In this document: piece by piece, positions 33,601 to 45,640 of the stretch
Layout of the letters: the number at the start of each line of letters is the position of its first letter
Numbering within the stretch: the stretch's first letter is position 1
Assembly: GCF_001632365.1 (NCBI RefSeq)
Contig: NW_024468517.1
Span: 601,247 to 665,246, forward strand
Source of the DNA: Laetiporus sulphureus 93-53
Taxonomy: Eukaryota > Basidiomycota > Agaricomycetes > Polyporales > Laetiporaceae
DNA: 64,000 nt
Direction of reading: 5' to 3'
Made by a program: the position numbers and the translations under genes
The notes under the pieces: model-generated
The model's database searches: none
Seen by the model: the letters and a program-made list of their open reading frames with translations, nothing else
What the model was told of the DNA's origin: nothing

Positions 33601-36600
33601 CTCCTCGGCGAGCCAAAGCCCGACTCATCATAGCGGGTGCATTCAGTGCTCTTGCTAGTTCGCTCGCCTGTTGCACGAAACACTCCGCCTCCCTAGGAGA
33701 GCCCCGAGCAGTATATGCTCGAGCCAACGCGAAGAAGGTCTCGAGCAAACTCTCGGAAAGCCGCCATTCCAAACCGTCCATGAAAGCCTTGCTGTGGTAG
33801 GGTTGACGGTGTGCCTGTTGTTCCCCCAAGGGGCTGTCTGAGGGACGCTGAGCCTGTTTGGGATTGTCCTCTTTGACTTCGAATGGATTGTCGTCAGCTT
33901 CCACACTGGACTTTTGAGGTGTGGATGGACGCAATCGCGATACAGTGTCGATTGCTCTGTTCCACAATCTCAACGATTGAACAAGACCAGAGATTGACGC
34001 CGAAGGATCGTCCTATGTGGTATTCAAAATGGACACAACGCTTCATAGGCATAGCACGCACCCTTGCATGCTGAATCATAGCAAACGCACGAGAAGCAAT
34101 AGCAGATCTCTCTAGAGCTGCTGCGCGCAGTCGGATTCTTTCCGCAATGGGTAGGCCTTTCTCGTCATCGGAGGTAGTCTTTGCGAGCGCCGTGGCCTCG
34201 GAATACATTACACAGCTATAGGGCATCAGCTTTTGCTCCAACCACTCTTATTGAGCACCACTCACGCTTTCGAGACATTCCCTGAAGCTGCAAGCGCCTC
34301 AGCATACCTCAGGTAGAGGAGGATGCGAAGTTCCGCGTTAAGTTCGATAGTGGAGGCAACAACACTGATGGAGTTGTGAATTGTGGCTGCTTTATCGGCC
34401 TTCCCAAGCTCGACGTAGTCATGTGCCAGTTCCAGAGCAATCGTTACATACTCTGGCGACGAGGTGAGGGAGCGTCTCCGATGAAAAGCGGAAGGCTATA
34501 CCTGGAGAATAGCGGCCAATGTATTCTTCACAGACTCTCCGTGCAGTGTTCAGCAATTGAACCTTCACTAAAATCTGGCCAAGCAGGCCAAGCAACTGTG
34601 CCGCTGTACCTGTTCATCCATGAGTAATTTGGACGACTTGATCATTGAATGTGCTTAGAATATTGCTTACGCATTAGGCTAATGAGTTTGGATTTATCGT
34701 CAAAGGCGACTTCACGAGCCTTGCCAAGGGTTGCATGTCGTGGCGGTGTGACATACGTAGCTTTAGCCAGCTGATCATCCAAAGCTGCAAAATCCTCAAA
34801 ACCTGTGCGTCATCACAGTATCAAACAACTGACCTGAACGGGCCTTTGGTGTTACAGGTACGTCTTCTCTTACGCTGTTTCCCGCTTTCGCCATCGGGAG
34901 TCTGCTTCGCCGTTGAGTGCGACTAGTCGCACCTCGTGCACTCTTAACGGAGGAGCGGCCTTCGGTGGCTGTTCTCCGCTTTAGCTTCGCAACCTCCGGA
35001 GATCGTTTCATAAGCGATGGCCTCGGCCCTTTAGAGAGGAGCTTCTTGAGGATCTTGCAAGCCTCCTGCGCGTGGCTCACAACTGCCGCCAGATGTCCTC
35101 TGTCTTGTTGGCTGTCTCTATGCGCATGAAACGCAAGCCACAAATGTAGCGTAACGAGATATCCGGAGCGACAAGGTGAAAGGCCGGAGTCGGAACTCGC
35201 TGCCTGTGTGGCAAATTAGCAAGATCACACTGGCTTTTGTGCAAGGATACCTGCCATATCAAGCAGAAGAGATTGGACTTCTTGTCCAATTTCTTCCGTG
35301 GTCGATCCCAACGTCCTCCTTCGCTTGTCTTCACCGTCAACATAATATCCCGTCTCAAGGAGGCTGATGAGTACTCGAGCCCTCCGTATAGGATGTTCAT
35401 GCGGGACGTAGAGCGCCAGAGCATCTTTCAGCAGCTCTGCAATCGCCCAGCTGACTCCCTCTTTCCACCGGATCTTGCCCAATCCAGCCGCTTGACGTTC
35501 GAGCAGCGCGCCGACGATACAATTCGTCTCTTCCAGACCTGCCGACAAAACAGAGTGAAGTGGGCCGTTGGCAAACCACATCCGTGCAGAAAATGCACGA
35601 GGGTCCATGAAGAAGTCGCAGATGGACCTGTATGTCACGCGGTCGATGAGCTCCCCCAGTCGCTTGACCATGGGAGACTGTTCGAAAACAGATAGCACGG
35701 AGGTGGACTGGATGTCTTCCTGCAGGGATGTTCGACCGAACGGGAAATCCTTGATACAGTCGATGAATGCTTGATATGCAAGCTAGCGACGATTCGAGTG
35801 AGATCTGTCGGTGTGGCAATAGGACTTTGATGAAAGATATACGCTTACCTTCCGATCTCCTGTTTTGGCTTGACAAACACCAAGGAGCTCCCAGCGGCGC
35901 CACAGCTGTTCCTCCAGCTGTGCCCAGACTTCATCGTCACCATCTTCTCCGACTTTCGAGCTCCGTGAGGAGTAGTGCATGCGAAGAGCCATCCGACCCA
36001 GTTCACAGCTCTCGATGAGGAAACGCACAGCATGGGAGAATCGGTCAGCGTGGTATAGGACGCCTGCAACGTTGTGGAAAGCCCCTGCTATACAGCGGAT
36101 AGAGTTGGCTATAGAAGGATCTCCCTCCTTGAAACTTTCTGCCTGTGCAGAATTGCTCGCGTTGACGTCAGGAAGGTGGTGGAACACCAGCTCCTTCGCG
36201 CGCTCGAGCATCTCCCATACTCGTTGATACGAGTCCATATCACGCATTACAAGCCCGCCAGGAGCGAGAGTGAAGAGCGTGTTAAGAGTGGGAGTGAGAA
36301 GCTCGATATCGGTTTTGGTCGACCCATGTCTCCTGCTTTTCTCAGATTTGGTCTAATGGGGGTCATCATGATCAGACCGACTGTTTCGAAATGAGAATGA
36401 GCACACACCTTCATAATAATGCGTGAGTAGGCATCAATGATCGATTTCAAGATTGTGAATGCCCCTTTCCGAGAATCAGAAACAGTGGAAGAATGCTGCG
36501 ACTCTTCATGGGATGACTGCTCCAACACTTTGACCGCAACTCGACGCAGCCGTTCGAGTGATCGCCGCACACTGTCTCTTGCGGTACTACCGGCAGTACT

Positions 36601-38230
36601 GCTGTCAAGTTCTGTCGAGTCGCTGTTGCTGTTTGCTGCGAGGAAACTCTCAGCATATTGGACAGCTGAGACGGCAGTCTCAACACGGGAGCCTCGATCT
36701 CCGCTTTGGATTCCTGTCGAGAGGTCCACATCCGTCAACAGAGACTCTCAGGTCTTTCGAGAAGGAGGCTTACTGTTCGGATGTTCGAGGATGATAGTCG
36801 CACAAGCGAATGCTGAACACAGCAAGGACATTTGTACTTGCTCACATTCTGGGTGATCATCACATGCGCGCCCGTTTCTTGTGCATCCACATTGGAATGC
36901 GTCCGAGCCAGCCCTTGAAAACGGGGACGCACGCGGACTTGCTTTCAGTCGATCTCCGCGCAACAGAGATGTGAGACTATCCAAGACGTCAATATTGCCT
37001 GCCTACGCCTCCCGTCAGCCTATTTCATCAGTCACAAAAAACACGTTGGAACTCACCCGGCTCGCCCACTGAATCCAACTCTCGCAAAATCTAGAAAAGC
37101 CGTCCATTCTCAACCACTTGGCCTGATCCTCGCGCCGCTGCACGTAATACGCGAGATCGACATATAGCGTCAGAACAGTTCTTGCAATCGCGTCTTCAGG
37201 CCGGCTTTCCTCCACAGCGTACGTCTTTCCCCACCTGACGGCATGATCCCAATACATGTCCGGCGTGACGACTCCAGGACGGGTATATGCAAGGCACCTC
37301 AGCGCAAACTTGCGCAAAGTCAATGAATTCAGAGCAGAGACACCAGGTGCATGAACAGCCCGCGAAAGGGCGGAATATGCGCGAGTGAAGAGGGCGTCAT
37401 GATGCTTCGCGTGGAGATGAGTGAAAGCGGAAACCCAAGAGAACAGAGACGGCTTCGAGTCGTCTCCAAGAATAGAGAGCAGAGCAGGTATGTCGGCCGG
37501 TCGACAGCAATAGACGGTAAGTACATGGAGGAGGAACGTGGCGATGAGCGTGAGGATCACCTCGGCGGGGGGCTTGTCTCCAGAGGGGAGAGGTAGCAAT
37601 AGGAGGAAACATTCCGGCTCTGTCCGGGAAGATTTGTATGTGGGCTTGTATAACGCAATGAGGGCTGAGTACATATCCTCAAGGACTTGCCGTGCAAGCT
37701 TAACCTGGAGAACAACAGTTGGCATTTTCATATCAGTTCTCCTTCGTCAAAAGATAGCTAACCTTGTTTAGCGATACCAGCTTCCCAGCCACACTCGATG
37801 CCGCACGTTCCGTGTCCACGTCACCCGGAGTCGCCTCTCTCAGAGTCTTCAGTGCATCTCTCGCAGAAGCCACCAAGCTCTCCACATCAGCGTCCTTGTT
37901 TGCCCGAGACGCATTGTCCTTGTCGAGCATTGCAGATAACGCTTTCGACACGCTGTTCACCACACTCATAGCCTCCGTCCGGCGGTCTTCCAGCGAGCGT
38001 GGTGGTGATGTCGCCTTCTTCTTGCCTTTCCCGACATCGTCAGAAATGACCAGCTTGGTGGCAATCTCTGCTGCCAGCTCCTCTGTGCTAGATCGCTGTA
38101 CTGCCGTTGGGTGTCGGGTTGACCGGGAGCGAGAGGTCGTGGCACGAGGGATCGCTGAATGCGATGCTGCTGAGCGCGAACTTGTCGAACGAGAGGCCGC
38201 TGTCGGCCGAGCTCTAGTGGACGGAGCCAT
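30668..38230 (-). CDS. ESP1: Separase (cohesin-cleaving C50 cysteine protease)
   Basis: Protease that cleaves cohesin at anaphase onset, nuclear and inhibited by securin until then. The locus spans 7.56 kb. I traced the first exons (38230-37763, 37704-37057) and the last two (31122-30958, 30902-30668); the middle ones are visible as open blocks but not all junctions were fixed. The N-terminal half is helical repeat, with TPR-like ETFFALARAYTARGSPREAE near 33700. The pre-catalytic block includes NWTVLHISVTDDKAIMFVTR and RAAWWAQRSALDIRLRNLL. The catalytic domain shows FYVLNPSGDLKSTEGRF, the active His in LGHGGAEQYVRS (codon 31110-31112), the active Cys in MLWGCSSG (codon 31032-31034), and the closing KLKYLTGAAPVIYGIPFYL. 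All catalytic residues are intact. Expected length is about 2,000 aa. It is divergent from thymidylate synthase. Confidence 0.9.
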
Positions 38231-38500
38231 GAGAGAGGTCTAGCAGAAAAATAAAAGCGCAGATATGTCGCTAATGTCCGCTATCAGCTCGTGTAACAGA
38301 AAGTGCACATCAAATAGTTGACTCTTCGAACGCGTGTTTGATTGATTTCAGCGTGACGCCTCGCGTCCGTCCCGTGATCGTGAACCGCGTGACAGCACCA
38401 ATTTACGGTCACACCGCGTCGCGACGCGCCTGCCCCGGCACTCTCTCTTTCCCCGGCCACATAACACCCACACCTTCCTCCCAAAGACTCACTTTCCATC
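38231..38500. promoter_or_regulatory. Divergent separase/thymidylate synthase promoter with MCB-type sites
   Basis: The 270-bp gap between the two start codons contains the exact MluI cell-cycle box ACGCGT at 38330-38335. It also has the 14-bp perfect palindrome cgcgtcgcgacgcg at 38415-38428, which carries two overlapping CGCG cores. In yeasts the MBF complex binds ACGCGT to drive G1/S genes, thymidylate synthase among them. Shared use by separase here is inference. Confidence 0.55.
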
Positions 38501-39485
38501 ATGACAGTCCCCGTGTCATCCGAACCTGAGCGTCCCCATGACGAGCACCAGTACCTCTCCCTCATCCGCGCCGTCCTCGACACCGGCGAAGTCCGCCCAG
38601 ACCGCACGGGCACCGGCACGCTCTCCATCTTCGCGCCGCCCTCCCTCCGCTTCTCCCTCACAGACAACAGGTTCCCCCTCCTCACCACCAAGCGCACCTT
38701 CTTTCGGGGGATCCTCGAGGAGCTCCTCTGGTTCATCCACGGCTCGACGGACTCGAAGCTGCTCTCCGCGAAGGGCATCAAGATTTGGGACGGCAACGGG
38801 AGCAAGGAGTTTCTTGAGAAGCGCGGGCTGGGCCATCGGAGGGAGGGGGATCTGGGCCCCGTGTATGGCTTCCAGTGGAGACACTTTGGCGCGCGGTACA
38901 CGGATTGCGATGCGGACTATACGGGACAGGGCGTGGACCAGCTCGCAGAGTGCATTCGCAAAATCAAGGAAGAACCGACAGACAGGCGGATCATCCTGAG
39001 CGCATGGAACCCCGCAGGTGCGCTTTGTGCTTCGTGCAGCACGACCCGGCTAATCTTGTATAATCTACCCAGACATCCCGCTGATGGCACTCCCTCCCTG
39101 CCACGTCCTCTGCCAATTCTACGTCCACCTCCCACCTCCCGAGTCGCCAGATGCTCCCCGCCGACTCTCCTGTCTTCTCTACCAACGCTCCGCCGATCTC
39201 GGCCTCGGCATCCCCTTCAACATCGCCTCCTACGCCCTTCTCACACACCTTATCGCCCGTCTCACCCAAACGGAGCCACATGAGCTCATCATCCAGCTCG
39301 GCGATGCACACGTCTATCGAGACCACATTGACGCGCTGAAGGTGCAACTGGAGCGGACGCCGAGGCCCTTTCCCAAGCTGCGCTGGAACAGGGAACCTAC
39401 GAATGTCGACGAGTTCAAGGCGGAGGATATCACTGTCGAGGGCTATGACCCCCACCCAGCGATTGCGATGAAGATGAGCGTTTGA
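38501..39485 (+). CDS. Thymidylate synthase
   Basis: Converts dUMP and 5,10-methylene-tetrahydrofolate to dTMP and dihydrofolate; the fungal orthologue is yeast CDC21. Two exons, 38501-39017 and 39073-39485, give 309 aa. The start [19 protein letters not shown] leads into the conserved [12 protein letters not shown] loop, [20 protein letters not shown], and [14 protein letters not shown]. The nucleophile is Cys182 in [32 protein letters not shown] and [14 protein letters not shown] complete the folate and dUMP sites. The C-terminus is the expected PAIAMKMSV. It is a separate protein, not fused to dihydrofolate reductase. The upstream MCB box suggests S-phase expression. Confidence 0.96.
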
Positions 39486-39807
39486 GAGACACCGATCATT
39501 CTTGCTCCCTCTCTCCAACGTTCCTCAGTTTTGTCTGCCAGAACTTCTGTATCGATATGCGCCTCATACCCTTGCCGTGTATCTTTAATAGATTATTCGC
39601 GACTGACGTCAGTGCGCTTGATCATATTATACCTGTGAGTACGAGCGATCAACCTAGTGTGCGCCTTGTCGGCAATGAATCCAATTATTGGGCAATGTAT
39701 TGTTATAGAGTTATGATGTACGGAATCTACAGGTGGCGATTATACTAAAAATAAAAGGAAAAAGTCCGTATCTATGTAATGGCTATGTCCTTTCCATGCG
39801 CAACCTC
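39486..39807. other. Convergent intergenic spacer
   Basis: The gap lies between thymidylate synthase and the GH16 gene, both ending here. It is AT-rich around 39600-39780, with no gene. Confidence 0.5.
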
Positions 39808-41296
39808 TCAGGCAATCATGAATCCACAGCCCAACACAAACAAAGCGATGAACACTGGCAGACTGAACAACCGCGCCATGAAGCCCTGCCCAGACATGAT
39901 GCCGTATGAAGCGGACACAGCAGAAGACGCATGCGCCTCAAGCTTCGACGAGGAGGACACCGAGCCAGACGCAGATTGACTCGACGACACCGAGGTTGCG
40001 CTCATGCTCTTGCTCGCGCTCGAGCTGGAATTGGAACTCGAGCTCGACGACGTCAGGTAGATGCGAGCTGCGGCAAAGTCCCAATAAGCGTTCGAAAAAG
40101 CCGAGGGGTTGTTGTTGACGTAGTCTGCGCGACGGATAAGTGCGTTCCCCAGGTAGAGAAGGACACCACGACGTACCAGTGCAGTTACCCGGGCACCCCG
40201 CGGGATTGAATGCGTCGCCGGCCCAGTTACCACAGAACGTAAGGTCGATGATAATGTTATTGTCCCCAAAGACCTTACTGATATCGCAGTCGGTGTCTGG
40301 GAAGTCCGCAATCGGCTTGCCCTATATGCAATGCGACGGATCGTCAATACAACTAGGCCAGCCGTGCTTACGAACGAAACTCACCCAATTGTCGGTATTG
40401 ATACTGCCCGATCCAGACGTGATGTCCGACGGGATGTTGGTGCCATTACGCGACCAGAACCACACGCGGATGAACTCCGCCGTGCGCTCCACGGCATAAT
40501 ATCCTCCTCCATAGGTGTTGAACGTGGGACCGTAGGACGACGTATATGGCGCGTTGACGGAACAGCCATTGTTACCATTTTCGATCTCATTGGACGAGCT
40601 GCAGTCGTTCGATAGTGAGGTTCTACGGTGGGTAGAGAGGTTAGGTCATCTGAGATGCTCCTTGATATCGCGAACACGCACCCAAGCATTGTGCGGTTGC
40701 TGGGCATGGTGCAAGTGCCCAAGGTATGCACCGTGACGCTATCCGGCTCGACATCGTTGACGCCCTCAAGAATGTCGATCTCGCCCGCAGCAGTGCCGAC
40801 CGTGTCGTCCGCCTCCCACAATGCGGGCCATGTGGCACAACCCTCCGGCATGTGACGGATATCGAAGCTGTGATGGATCAGATTTCTGCACGATGGGAAA
40901 CAAGAGCAGCAGCACTCACACAGCAACATGCGTGTTGTACTGCTCGTTGCTCTTGATTCGATTGCTCTTGCGTCCAGGACCGTCAGCGCTGAGCCTGGTG
41001 GTATCGTCCGCACGCATGACGAAGCTGTCACTCGTTGTGTAGGTCAGATTCTCGGCCAATGCGGTCTCCTGTGTGACATATTCCCTATGTATAAAACCAT
41101 TAGATTGACACCGGTTAGTGGTGAATGCGACGTACACCCTTCCATTCGTTGGGTCACTGATGTTCTCCCACTGGAAGTTCGAGAGGAAGTCGGAGCCAAT
41201 GTTGGTCTGATGAAGCACATACGGACCCGCGATCACAGATCGCGCGACTGAAAGAAGAAATAAGGCACGAGAGACAGACAAACAGCTGACTCCCAT
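39808..41296 (-). CDS. GH16 endo-beta-glucanase-like protein, secreted and membrane-anchored
   Basis: Predicted 403-aa glycoside hydrolase family 16 protein of the laminarinase-like type common in mushrooms, acting on beta-1,3(4)-glucan. Six exons join in frame: 41296-41136, 41084-40920, 40867-40682, 40622-40385, 40321-40177 and 40124-39808. A signal peptide (residues 1-22, RALFLLSVARSVIA) precedes YVLHQTNIGSDFLSNFQWEN. The ADGPGRKSNRIKSN and VFDIRHMPEGCATWPALWE strands lead to the catalytic motif GEIDILEGVN, the ExDxxE nucleophile/acid-base pair. Then come AVERTAEFIRVWFW and FCGNWAGDAF. A Ser-rich tail of about 60 residues ends in a hydrophobic stretch (FSLPVFIALFVLGCGFMIA), a likely GPI-anchor signal, pointing to the cell wall or outer membrane face. 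Confidence 0.92.
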
Positions 41297-42109
41297 AGTG
41301 GTGGCTAGAAGAACGAAAATAGTATGTGGTGATGAAGAAAAGGGACGGAACAAAAGTAGGAAGGGAAAAGAAAGTGCCAGAAAAAATGAACATGGCGGCT
41401 TTTAAGGATGTCGCTGGCTGACTGTTGGCAGCCGCCAACCCAATCGATCGAAAGTGACAAAGTCAGGCCAGCAGACGGCGCTGACCTCACCGCCACGGCG
41501 AACGACGGCTCTCATTCGCTGGATATCAAGGCGGATGCACACGAGGGCAGTGAGGGCGGGAGAATACACACCACGGATGCTCCTGCGCTCCAGTTTTTGG
41601 CAAGGCGCCGCCGCGCAGTCGGCGGCTTGCCCGATTCGGAACGCGGATGCAGGGCGCGCCTCGTCACGTTACCGCGTCGCGCGCCGGCCACGTCCTGCGG
41701 CTTGATCGTCTTGCCCCTCGACCGTCTTGCACACTTGCTGTAATGTCAGATCGTGCAGGACGTTTTCCAAGCCTCCTTGACTAATTGCAAGCTAGACATA
41801 ATCCCCTGAATTTTTGCATACGTTCATCACGTACGAGTTGGACAAGAAATCATGGTGTCAGCGATGAACCGACCACCAAAGTAGCGGCCCGGGCGACACG
41901 ACTCACTACTGCTCTATGGCACCGCCGAAATATGCCGACCAACAGCTTATCTTCCCAGAATATCACTAACGCCGAGGATCCCTATCAGATTTCCCCGCAA
42001 AGTAAGCAACATCACAACAATAGTTCTCCGCTTCCCAGCCAGTGCTGTCATGAGACAAAGGTCGGTCTGGTAGTCTCCTCTGCCCACCTTCATCTCTGAC
42101 ACAACGATC
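41297..42109. other. Divergent intergenic region
   Basis: About 800 bp between the GH16 and alpha/beta-hydrolase start codons. No further gene is seen. Confidence 0.45.
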
Positions 42110-43401
42110 ATGCCTGTAGGACCAGCAGACGACAACGGCACCGTGCTCTACTACGAGGACAGCGGTGCCCCAGAAGGCTCCACCGACTATGTGACTCTCG
42201 TTCTAGTCCATGGGACAATGTTCCACGGCGGTACGCCCAACACACCTGCTACCACGCAAGAAGCTTTACTCATATGTTGTCAATGCCTGCAGCGATCTTC
42301 CGGCGCATGATCACGTTCGCATCTGCCTCCAACGTCCGGCTCGTCCTCATCAACCTGCGCGACTACCCCGGATCGACGCGCTACTCGCCAACGGAGCTCG
42401 ACGCGCTCCGTTCCGCAGAGGTTGACGTACAGGCAGCTGCCATCCAGGAGCGAGGACTTGAGCTCGCTGCATTCGTCCGGTGGTTCATCGAGACGGAACA
42501 AATCCCACCCATCTCTGACGGGCCAGGTCCGGACACGAAACCAGCAGGAGGCTTTGTTCTCCTCGGATGGTCGTCAGGGAACTGCCAGACAGTTCCCGTT
42601 CTTGCACATGCTGACAAGGTACCAGTAGAGACGAGGAGACTTCTCGACTCGTACTTCCGTTCACTCGTGTTCTACGGTCCGTAGCCCTCTTGATCTTCAC
42701 GTACTCCGTTGACTCTTCGCCTGCAGACACTTCCCGACATGCCATGGGCGCACAGCGCCTCGAGGGGCTCCACAGCCCCTTTCGGGACACGACCTTGACC
42801 GAAAAGCAAAAGATGGCCGCCTTCCCCGCCTGGGTGTCCTCCTATTTCACACAAGCGGATATCGGCGCAGACGAGGACGCCGACTCTCCCGGCTTCGCGG
42901 AGAAACTCCGCCAACGCAAACCCTTGCACGAAGGGCAGGCAGACGTCGACGCGAAGTGGACGCCGACGGTGCAGCGCATGACGCCCGAGGTGCTAGGGGA
43001 GGTGTCCGACTTTGACGTGCTGGAGCGCTCGCAGTCCCTGATCAATGAGTTTAACCTGGCGGTCTACGGGGAGAACGTCCGTCGCGCGCTGTTTGAGTGT
43101 CCCGTCGAGGAGGAAGGCGGGGAGACGAAGGTGATTTGGCCGAGGGTCAGAGCGCAAGTAGTGTGGTGCGACATGTCGACGAGCGATGGGGTTTTCGGTG
43201 CCAATAAGATCAAGGCTATAGCAAGGGAGTGGAGAGAGAAGCAGCAAGGGGGTCGGACCGTGGAGTTTTACAAGTTGGAGAAAGCGAATCATTTTGTGAG
43301 CATGCTCATGACTTGCGCGGACGGACTGGTCATTCATTTTCCTGTAGCTACATTGGGAAGAGCCAGAGAGGCTCGTCAAGTTCTTGGCCAGCATCGTGTG
43401 A
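42110..43401 (+). CDS. Alpha/beta-hydrolase fold protein
   Basis: Predicted 375-aa serine hydrolase, substrate unknown. Four exons: 42110-42230, 42293-42676, 42727-43295 and 43348-43401. The N-terminus MPVGPADDNGTVLYYEDSG is followed by the oxyanion strand LVLVHGTMFHG. NVRLVLINLRDYPGSTRYS leads to the nucleophile elbow GWSSG (about residues 153-157) in FVLLGWSSGNCQTV. The catalytic His sits in NHFLHWEEPERLVKFLASIV at the C-terminus, which appears only when the last intron is removed; without it the frame reads on into an unrelated tail. The acid is probably in the VVWCDMSTSDGVFG strand region. The gene adjoins an FAD oxidoreductase and an SDR, suggesting a small metabolic neighbourhood. Confidence 0.88.
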
Positions 43402-43573
43402 GGATAAGACACGGTTCTGCTTGTACGAGGTAGCTCCTGCTCGATATAATGATTCTGCACTGAGCACCAGTCGCATGCTCGCTTCCGGAAGCGCATCTTG
43501 CACGCTATGACACTCATGAACGCTATTTCGAACTAAGAGAATGCCTAAATCCTCTTACATATACACACTTTGA

Positions 43574-45170
43574 CTATGCCTTCTGAGCGATTCGTGCTGC
43601 TTCCCGCCCTGCATTCCTCCCAAAGACTGCACCTGCGGTCAAACCGCTCCCTCCCGGATAGTTTTTGTAAAACAGCCCTCCAACCAGCTCGCCAGTGCAG
43701 AACAGTCCTGGCATCGGCTTCCCGGTAAGCTCCGATATCACTCCCGCCGTCTCCGGGTCGATCGCCAGCCCGCCGAACGTGAACGTGATCCCGCACGCCA
43801 CCTTCACTGCGAGGAAGGGTGGCTTCGTAAGTGGCAGTGCCCAATTAGACTTTGGTGGCTCGAGTGTATGACGAGAGGAGTGCGTGGAGAGACCATCCTT
43901 GATGGCGGGATCCCACTCGCGCCCTGGGGACTCAATTTGAGAGGTTTTCGTCGCAACATTGTACGTCATCACTGTGTCGAAAAACGCGGCAATATCCTCC
44001 AGACCATTCTCCGAGAGCTTTTCAGAGAGTTCCTGGATGCTCTCCGCCCAGAACTTCTCCACGATACCTTCGCCGTACTCCTCCTTCCTTAGCCAGTCCA
44101 CGACCTGCGAGTCCCACACCTGGAACACGAACCCGCCGGGCTGGCGCAGGATCTCGGCGCCGAACTTTGCGTATGTGTAGTTGCGAAAGTCCTCGCCCTC
44201 GTCGACGAAACGCCGCCCGTGTGCATTCACCATTATGCCGAGCGGGTAGCCGGACTTGGTGAATTGGTTGCTGAGCACGCGGTCGCCGTGGTGAGAGGGC
44301 GCGTTCGCGTCCCAGCAAGTGGAGTGGCAGTGGGCGTAGTCGCCTGCGAGCTTGACCCCGAGTGTGCGAGCGAGCGATATGCCGTCGCCCGTGTTGTATG
44401 GCGTGCCGCGTACCTGTAGTGTGTCGGTATCAGTAGCTTAATTAAAGATCAAACACGGTACACACCTTCGCCTGTCGCCAGTGCAAACCGAGGTTCTTCT
44501 CGCGCTGCTCGATACTGGACTCGAAGCCTCCGCAGGCGAGGATCACCGCTTTAGCGTGAAGTGCAGTCCTCTGGCCGTCTCTGAGCACAACCAACCCCGT
44601 TACGCACTCTTCTTCACGTATGAGCTCAACGGCAGGCGTGTCGAACCATACCTCGACACCAGCTTGTTTCAGCGCCTGCTGGTGTGCGGCAATGAGACCC
44701 TTGCCTCCGTTGTCCACACTGAGTGCCAGGCCACCCCAAAAGACTTGTCTCCCCTGGACCAAGTACGCCTGGCGATTGAAAGCCACAGTGAAGGGGACCT
44801 TGACGGAATCTGCCAACCACTGTATTGCATCTCGCGAATCATCCACGACCGCTTTCACCAAGGCAGGATCGGACTGGCCGTCCCCCAACCGCATGATATC
44901 ATTCGTGAATTCCTCGGCAGAGTACGGATGGATGTCGATGGTCGATGCCGCCTCCGCGGGGACATTTTTCACGATAGGCAGCAGATCCTGGAGGCCGCTG
45001 TGCACCGTCCGATGCGCTCCTGCGGTAAAGAACCCGTTGCCGCCGACCCACTCCTGGGGTGCCTTCTCGACAATCAAGACGCGCTTGCAACCTGCTTCGA
45101 CGGCCGATAACGCTGCACAGCTGCCAGCGTGACCAGAGCCTACCACGATGCAGTCAAAGGTGCCATCCAT
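43574..45170 (-). CDS. FAD-dependent oxidoreductase, fumarate reductase/succinate dehydrogenase-like
   Basis: Predicted 514-aa flavoprotein of the FAD_binding_2 family; relatives reduce fumarate, tricarballylate or 3-ketosteroids. Two exons, 45170-44466 and 44413-43574. The dinucleotide-binding motif is in CIVVGSGHAGSCAALSAVEA at the N-terminus, followed by VLIVEKAPQEWVGGNG. NAHGRRFVDEGEDFRNYTYA lies mid-protein. The C-terminal FAD contacts are GITFTFGGLAIDPETAGVI and LFCTGELVGGLFYKNYPGGS, then GLTAGAVFGRNAGREAA. An in-frame upstream Met at 45254 would add 28 residues; the Met just before the FAD motif was chosen. There is no signal peptide, so a soluble cytosolic enzyme is likely. It is divergent from the SDR gene, 470 bp away. 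The exact substrate is not predictable. Confidence 0.9.
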
Positions 45171-45640
45171 GCCGGGTGAAGATGCAGGACCAGATGAGGA
45201 ATCAGGTGTCCATTTATCGCAAGCTAGGAATGCCGAGGACTCTGCGAAGGTCATGAGACACCGCAGCCAACAGCTGACCTCCTTCGGTTATGATTTCGAG
45301 TCGGACAGCCGGACTTGCGAAGGCGAGCAGCATGGTCGAGGATAGCAAACGGCTTGTCCGCAGACGCCCGAGACTTGGGGCTATCGAATCTGTAGCTAGC
45401 AGCTCTTCCTCTTTCATTCACCGACGCAAGGAATTACCTCCGAGAAAGGCATTCTGCACTGTAATCGCTCAACGTCGGAATAATACGCCAGGGACCCTCG
45501 GCATTCAGAATGCTCATAGGAACAGAGGACGGGCCGGTCGTCCGCTACGCATTCGTATATTCTCCGAGTGTCTGAAGCAGCTATCGATTGTTTCAAGCTC
45601 ACCACCTGGCACGCTCATCTCACTTTGAACGATTGTCAGC
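45171..45640. promoter_or_regulatory. Divergent promoter of flavoprotein and SDR genes
   Basis: The 470-bp region lies between two outward start codons. No clear TATA box or operator was found. Shared control is possible because both genes encode redox enzymes. Confidence 0.35.
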
